In this document: piece after piece, positions 61,590-64,000 of the stretch
Layout of the letters: every line of letters begins with the position of its first letter
How positions within the stretch are numbered: position 1 is the first letter of the stretch
Position numbers and translations under genes: made by a program
Notes under the pieces: model-generated
Seen by the model: only the letters and a program-made list of their open reading frames with translations
Databases searched by the model: none
What the model was told of the DNA's origin: nothing
From: Welwitschia mirabilis
Taxonomy: Eukaryota; Gnetophyta; Gnetopsida; Welwitschiales
Assembly (NCBI GenBank): GCA_051453625.1
Contig: JBOZIK010000001.1
Location: forward strand, 89,869,448 to 89,933,447
Direction of reading: 5' to 3'
Length of the DNA stretch: 64,000 nucleotides

Positions 61590-61905
61590 TTTAAAAAGTC
61601 CTAAAAAAGAGTTAGCCAATAAAAACCAAAATAAAGAATATTCATAGCTATTTTCTGTTCATTAAAATGACCTTTACAAATACCACCATGACAAAGATGA
61701 AGGATATTAGATTTTTCCCAATTAGGCACATATTTTTGCATATTTTTATCTTTACACCTATGATAAAGAAGTGGTTTTCTCCATTCATAATTTCCTATAC
61801 TATGGAAAAAGTATTTTCTTTAATTATAATTTCAATGTTATGGTGTTTTCATAGTAATAAGGTAACTAAAAGTATATCAAGGAGAATAATGAGTAGAAGA
61901 TATAC
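61590..61905 (-). pseudogene. Element D: integrase zinc-binding domain relic
   Basis: The minus strand reads NWEKSNILHLCHGGICKGHF, NEQKIAMNIL, FGFYWLTLF (about 61715-61600), with the paired His of the HHCC site in place. The Cys pair is not clear. It joins RNase H upstream and the catalytic core downstream. Confidence 0.8.
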
Positions 61906-62430
61906 CAAAAATCTATTCATCTAGAAAAGAATCATCAATCACAAGATTATCAAGAGGAGAAGAAAGATGATACAAATTATTAGTAGTACTATTATGCTTT
62001 CCTATTTTATCAATGATGGTTAAATTAAATCTTTGCATGAGGAGGATCCATATAATCAATATAGAACTTGAATCTTTCTTGATCATAAGGTATTGAATGG
62101 TAGCATAGTCAGTATAACCATTTATATAAAAACTTAAAAGATAATATCTAAGCATATCGAAGAAAAAGATAATTTCAAACATTTCCTTCTCTATAATAGT
62201 ATAATTTATTTAAGTTCTAGATAGAGTTTTACTATGATAAGATATAACTTTAAATTTATTTTTGTACTTTTAACAAAGTACCCCACTCACAACAAAATTA
62301 CTAGCATCACACATTAATTCAAAACCTTTTTTCCAATTAAGTCTAATTACAATAGGAGCATAAGAAAGTTTACATTTAATTTTATTCAAAAAACCCTAAC
62401 AAGATTCACTGCAAAGAAATTTAGCTTCTT
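61906..62430 (-). pseudogene. Element D: RNase H relic
   Basis: An open frame of 89 codons (61913-62182) reads MFEIIFFFDMLRYYLLSFYI, then TDYATIQYLMIKKD, WILLMQRFNLTIIDKIGKHN and DDSFLDE. Before it, in shifted frames, CDASNFVVSG-like residues and a YAKIYKPFHSLL connection can be read. TDYATI keeps the catalytic Asp but has Tyr where His is usual. Confidence 0.85.
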
Positions 62431-63280
62431 TTTATAGTAATGAATGAAAGGGTTTATAAATTTTTGCATAATCCTACATAAACTAATGATAAAAATCATA
62501 ATGACTAAGAAAGGATCAAACTTATTTTACATTAGTTGGGGAAGTTAGGTTTTAAATGATATCAATCTTTTTAGAATTCATCCTAATCTATTTTTTTGAA
62601 ATATAGTAATCTAAAACAATTCCATTCTCAATTAAAAATAAACTTTTCTTTTAACTCAAATGTAAACTACTAGAAATGCATCTATCAAGAACTTTCTCTA
62701 GTCTTTCTAACATTTATTCAAATTTTCAGCATAGATATAGAATCCATCTATAAGATCTTCTATTAAATCAACTAACATACTGAAAAAAAAACCCATTATT
62801 GCATGTTAAAAAGTACCAGAAGCATTGAAAAGTCCAAAAGGCATGTGTCTAGAATAAAAAATACCAAAAGGTGAAGTATAAGTAGTTTTAGCTTGATTCT
62901 CACTAGTAATACAAACCTAATTATAACCATTATATCCATCAAGAAAATAATAAAAAGCATGTCTTATATTATATCAAATATTTAATCAAGAAAAGGCAAA
63001 GGACAATGATCTTTTTTTATTACTTCATTTAATTTTTTTAAAATCAATGCACATCCTCCATTTCCCATCTTTCTTAAGTACTACTATCAAAGGGCTAATC
63101 CACTAAATGATTCCAACATCCATTAATTTAAGGATTTCATCTTTTACAACTTGCTTAAGAGCTAAGTTAAATTTACATTAGGGTTTCTTAATAGGTTTTG
63201 CATTATCCTCAAGGTAGATTTTATGTTGAATAATTGAGGTAGGAATGGTTATAAAATCTTTATGGGACTAAGCAAATGCA
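62431..63280 (-). pseudogene. Element D: reverse transcriptase relic
   Basis: The minus strand reads LKQVVKDEILKLMDVGII, WISPLIVVLKKDGKWRMCID (about 63110-63040), YYFLDGYNGYN, TYTSPFGIF, MPFGLFNASGTF and the catalytic box DLIDGFYIY (62732-62755), in which the second Asp is Gly. It is very legible with few frameshifts, yet dead at the active site. Confidence 0.87.
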
Positions 63281-63299
63281 TTTATCTTAGATTGCAAAA

Positions 63300-64000
63300 G
63301 TGAGATTAAGCTCAATTCTTGTTAAGGGAAAGATTTTCATTAATTATCAAAGGTTTGTTNNNNNNNNNNNNNNNNNNNNNNNNNNNNNNNNNNNNNNNNN
63401 NNNNNNNNNNNNNNNNNNNNNNNNNNNNNNNNNNNNNNNNNNNNNNNNNNNNNNNNNNNNNNNNNNNNNNNNNNNNNNNNNNNNNNNNNNNNNNNNNNNN
63501 NNNNNNNNNNNNNNNNNNNNNNNNNNNNNNNNNNNNNNNNNNNNNNNNNNNNNNNNNNNNNNNNNNNNNNNNNNNNNNNNNNNNNNNNNNNNNNNNNNNN
63601 NNNNNNNNNNNNNNNNNNNNNNNNNNNNNNNNNNNNNNNNNNNNNNNNNNNNNNNNNNNNNNNNNNNNNNNNNNNNNNNNNNNNNNNNNNNNNNNNNNNN
63701 NNNNNNNNNNNNNNNNNNNNNNNNNNNNNNNNNNNNNNNNNNNNNNNNNNNNNNNNNNNNNNNNTTTAGTAGTATCAATCACTCTATTTGTATACGTCTT
63801 ATTCCCTAAATGATACTCCATCATTCCTATTATGGTATCTATATTACAATGGATTGTTTCAAGAACAGCTTTAGCTAAAAGTAGTGGATAACCATTATTA
63901 TGTTTAACTTCTATTACAATTACATTAATAAGATATAATGCTTCTTATTTTGAAATCACTAAATCTTATCATGCCTAAAGGTTTCTTAACTGATGTATCT
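63300..64000 (-). pseudogene. Element D: probable protease relic, cut by the window edge
   Basis: A 405-N gap (63360-63764) is followed by minus-strand YLINVIVIEVKHNNGYPLLL and GMMEYHLGNKTYTNRVID. This faintly resembles the second half of an Athila/Tat protease, with a hydrophobic block then a Pro-Leu-Leu-Leu block. The active site is not seen. Position upstream of RT supports the call. The element continues beyond 64000. Confidence 0.4.

Overview
This window looks like plant nuclear DNA from a transposon-packed, probably heterochromatic region. It is strongly AT-rich. Every protein-coding signal I can recognise belongs to a decayed LTR retrotransposon. I found no intact host gene, rRNA, tRNA, operon or CRISPR array. 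The species cannot be told from the sequence. The assembly has about 25 runs of N, many exactly 100 long, and many of these are flanked by nearly identical sequence on both sides.

Left part, 1-14193. A plus-strand Ty3/gypsy relic of the Athila/Tat type (element E) covers about 749-5090, in the order protease, linker, reverse transcriptase (RT), RNase H, gap, integrase. It is followed by AT-rich DNA, an LTR-like segment (7443-8880), a small minisatellite, a candidate CACTA-type miniature element (9482-9766) and a purine-rich tract.

Centre, 14194-46890. This is a nested stack that can be read directly. Element A is a minus-strand chromovirus (Tekay/Del-like, with a chromodomain). It runs from 14199 to 46885 and is flanked by a perfect 5-bp target duplication, GATAT. 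Its 5' LTR (42886-46885) is preceded by an initiator-Met-type primer binding site. Its gag starts near 41330. Its protease, RT, RNase H, integrase and chromodomain lie at 30010-26120, and its 3' LTR is at the left. Element C, a minus-strand Ty1/copia element of SIRE/Maximus type (17637-25652), sits inside A's 3' LTR. Element B, a minus-strand Athila-like element (about 30499-40671), sits inside A's gag. Both inserts keep gag and protease and carry a plant-specific accessory ORF, but neither shows a recognisable RT, RNase H or integrase.

Right part, 46891-64000. The purine-rich target tract resumes, followed by an Athila/Tat-type LTR relic (47840-49330), microsatellites, a candidate plus-strand chromovirus solo LTR (50347-51867), a long stretch with no recognised gene, and a GC-richer unrecognised block (56380-57130). 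The window ends in element D, a minus-strand Athila/Tat-type pol relic (59390-64000) that runs off the edge.

The genes do not form a host pathway. Each element encodes parts of a copy-and-paste cycle (Gag particle, protease, RT/RNase H, integrase), and all are broken by stops, frameshifts and lost catalytic residues. Many stops are TAA where glutamine CAA is expected, which fits long-term methyl-cytosine deamination in silenced DNA.
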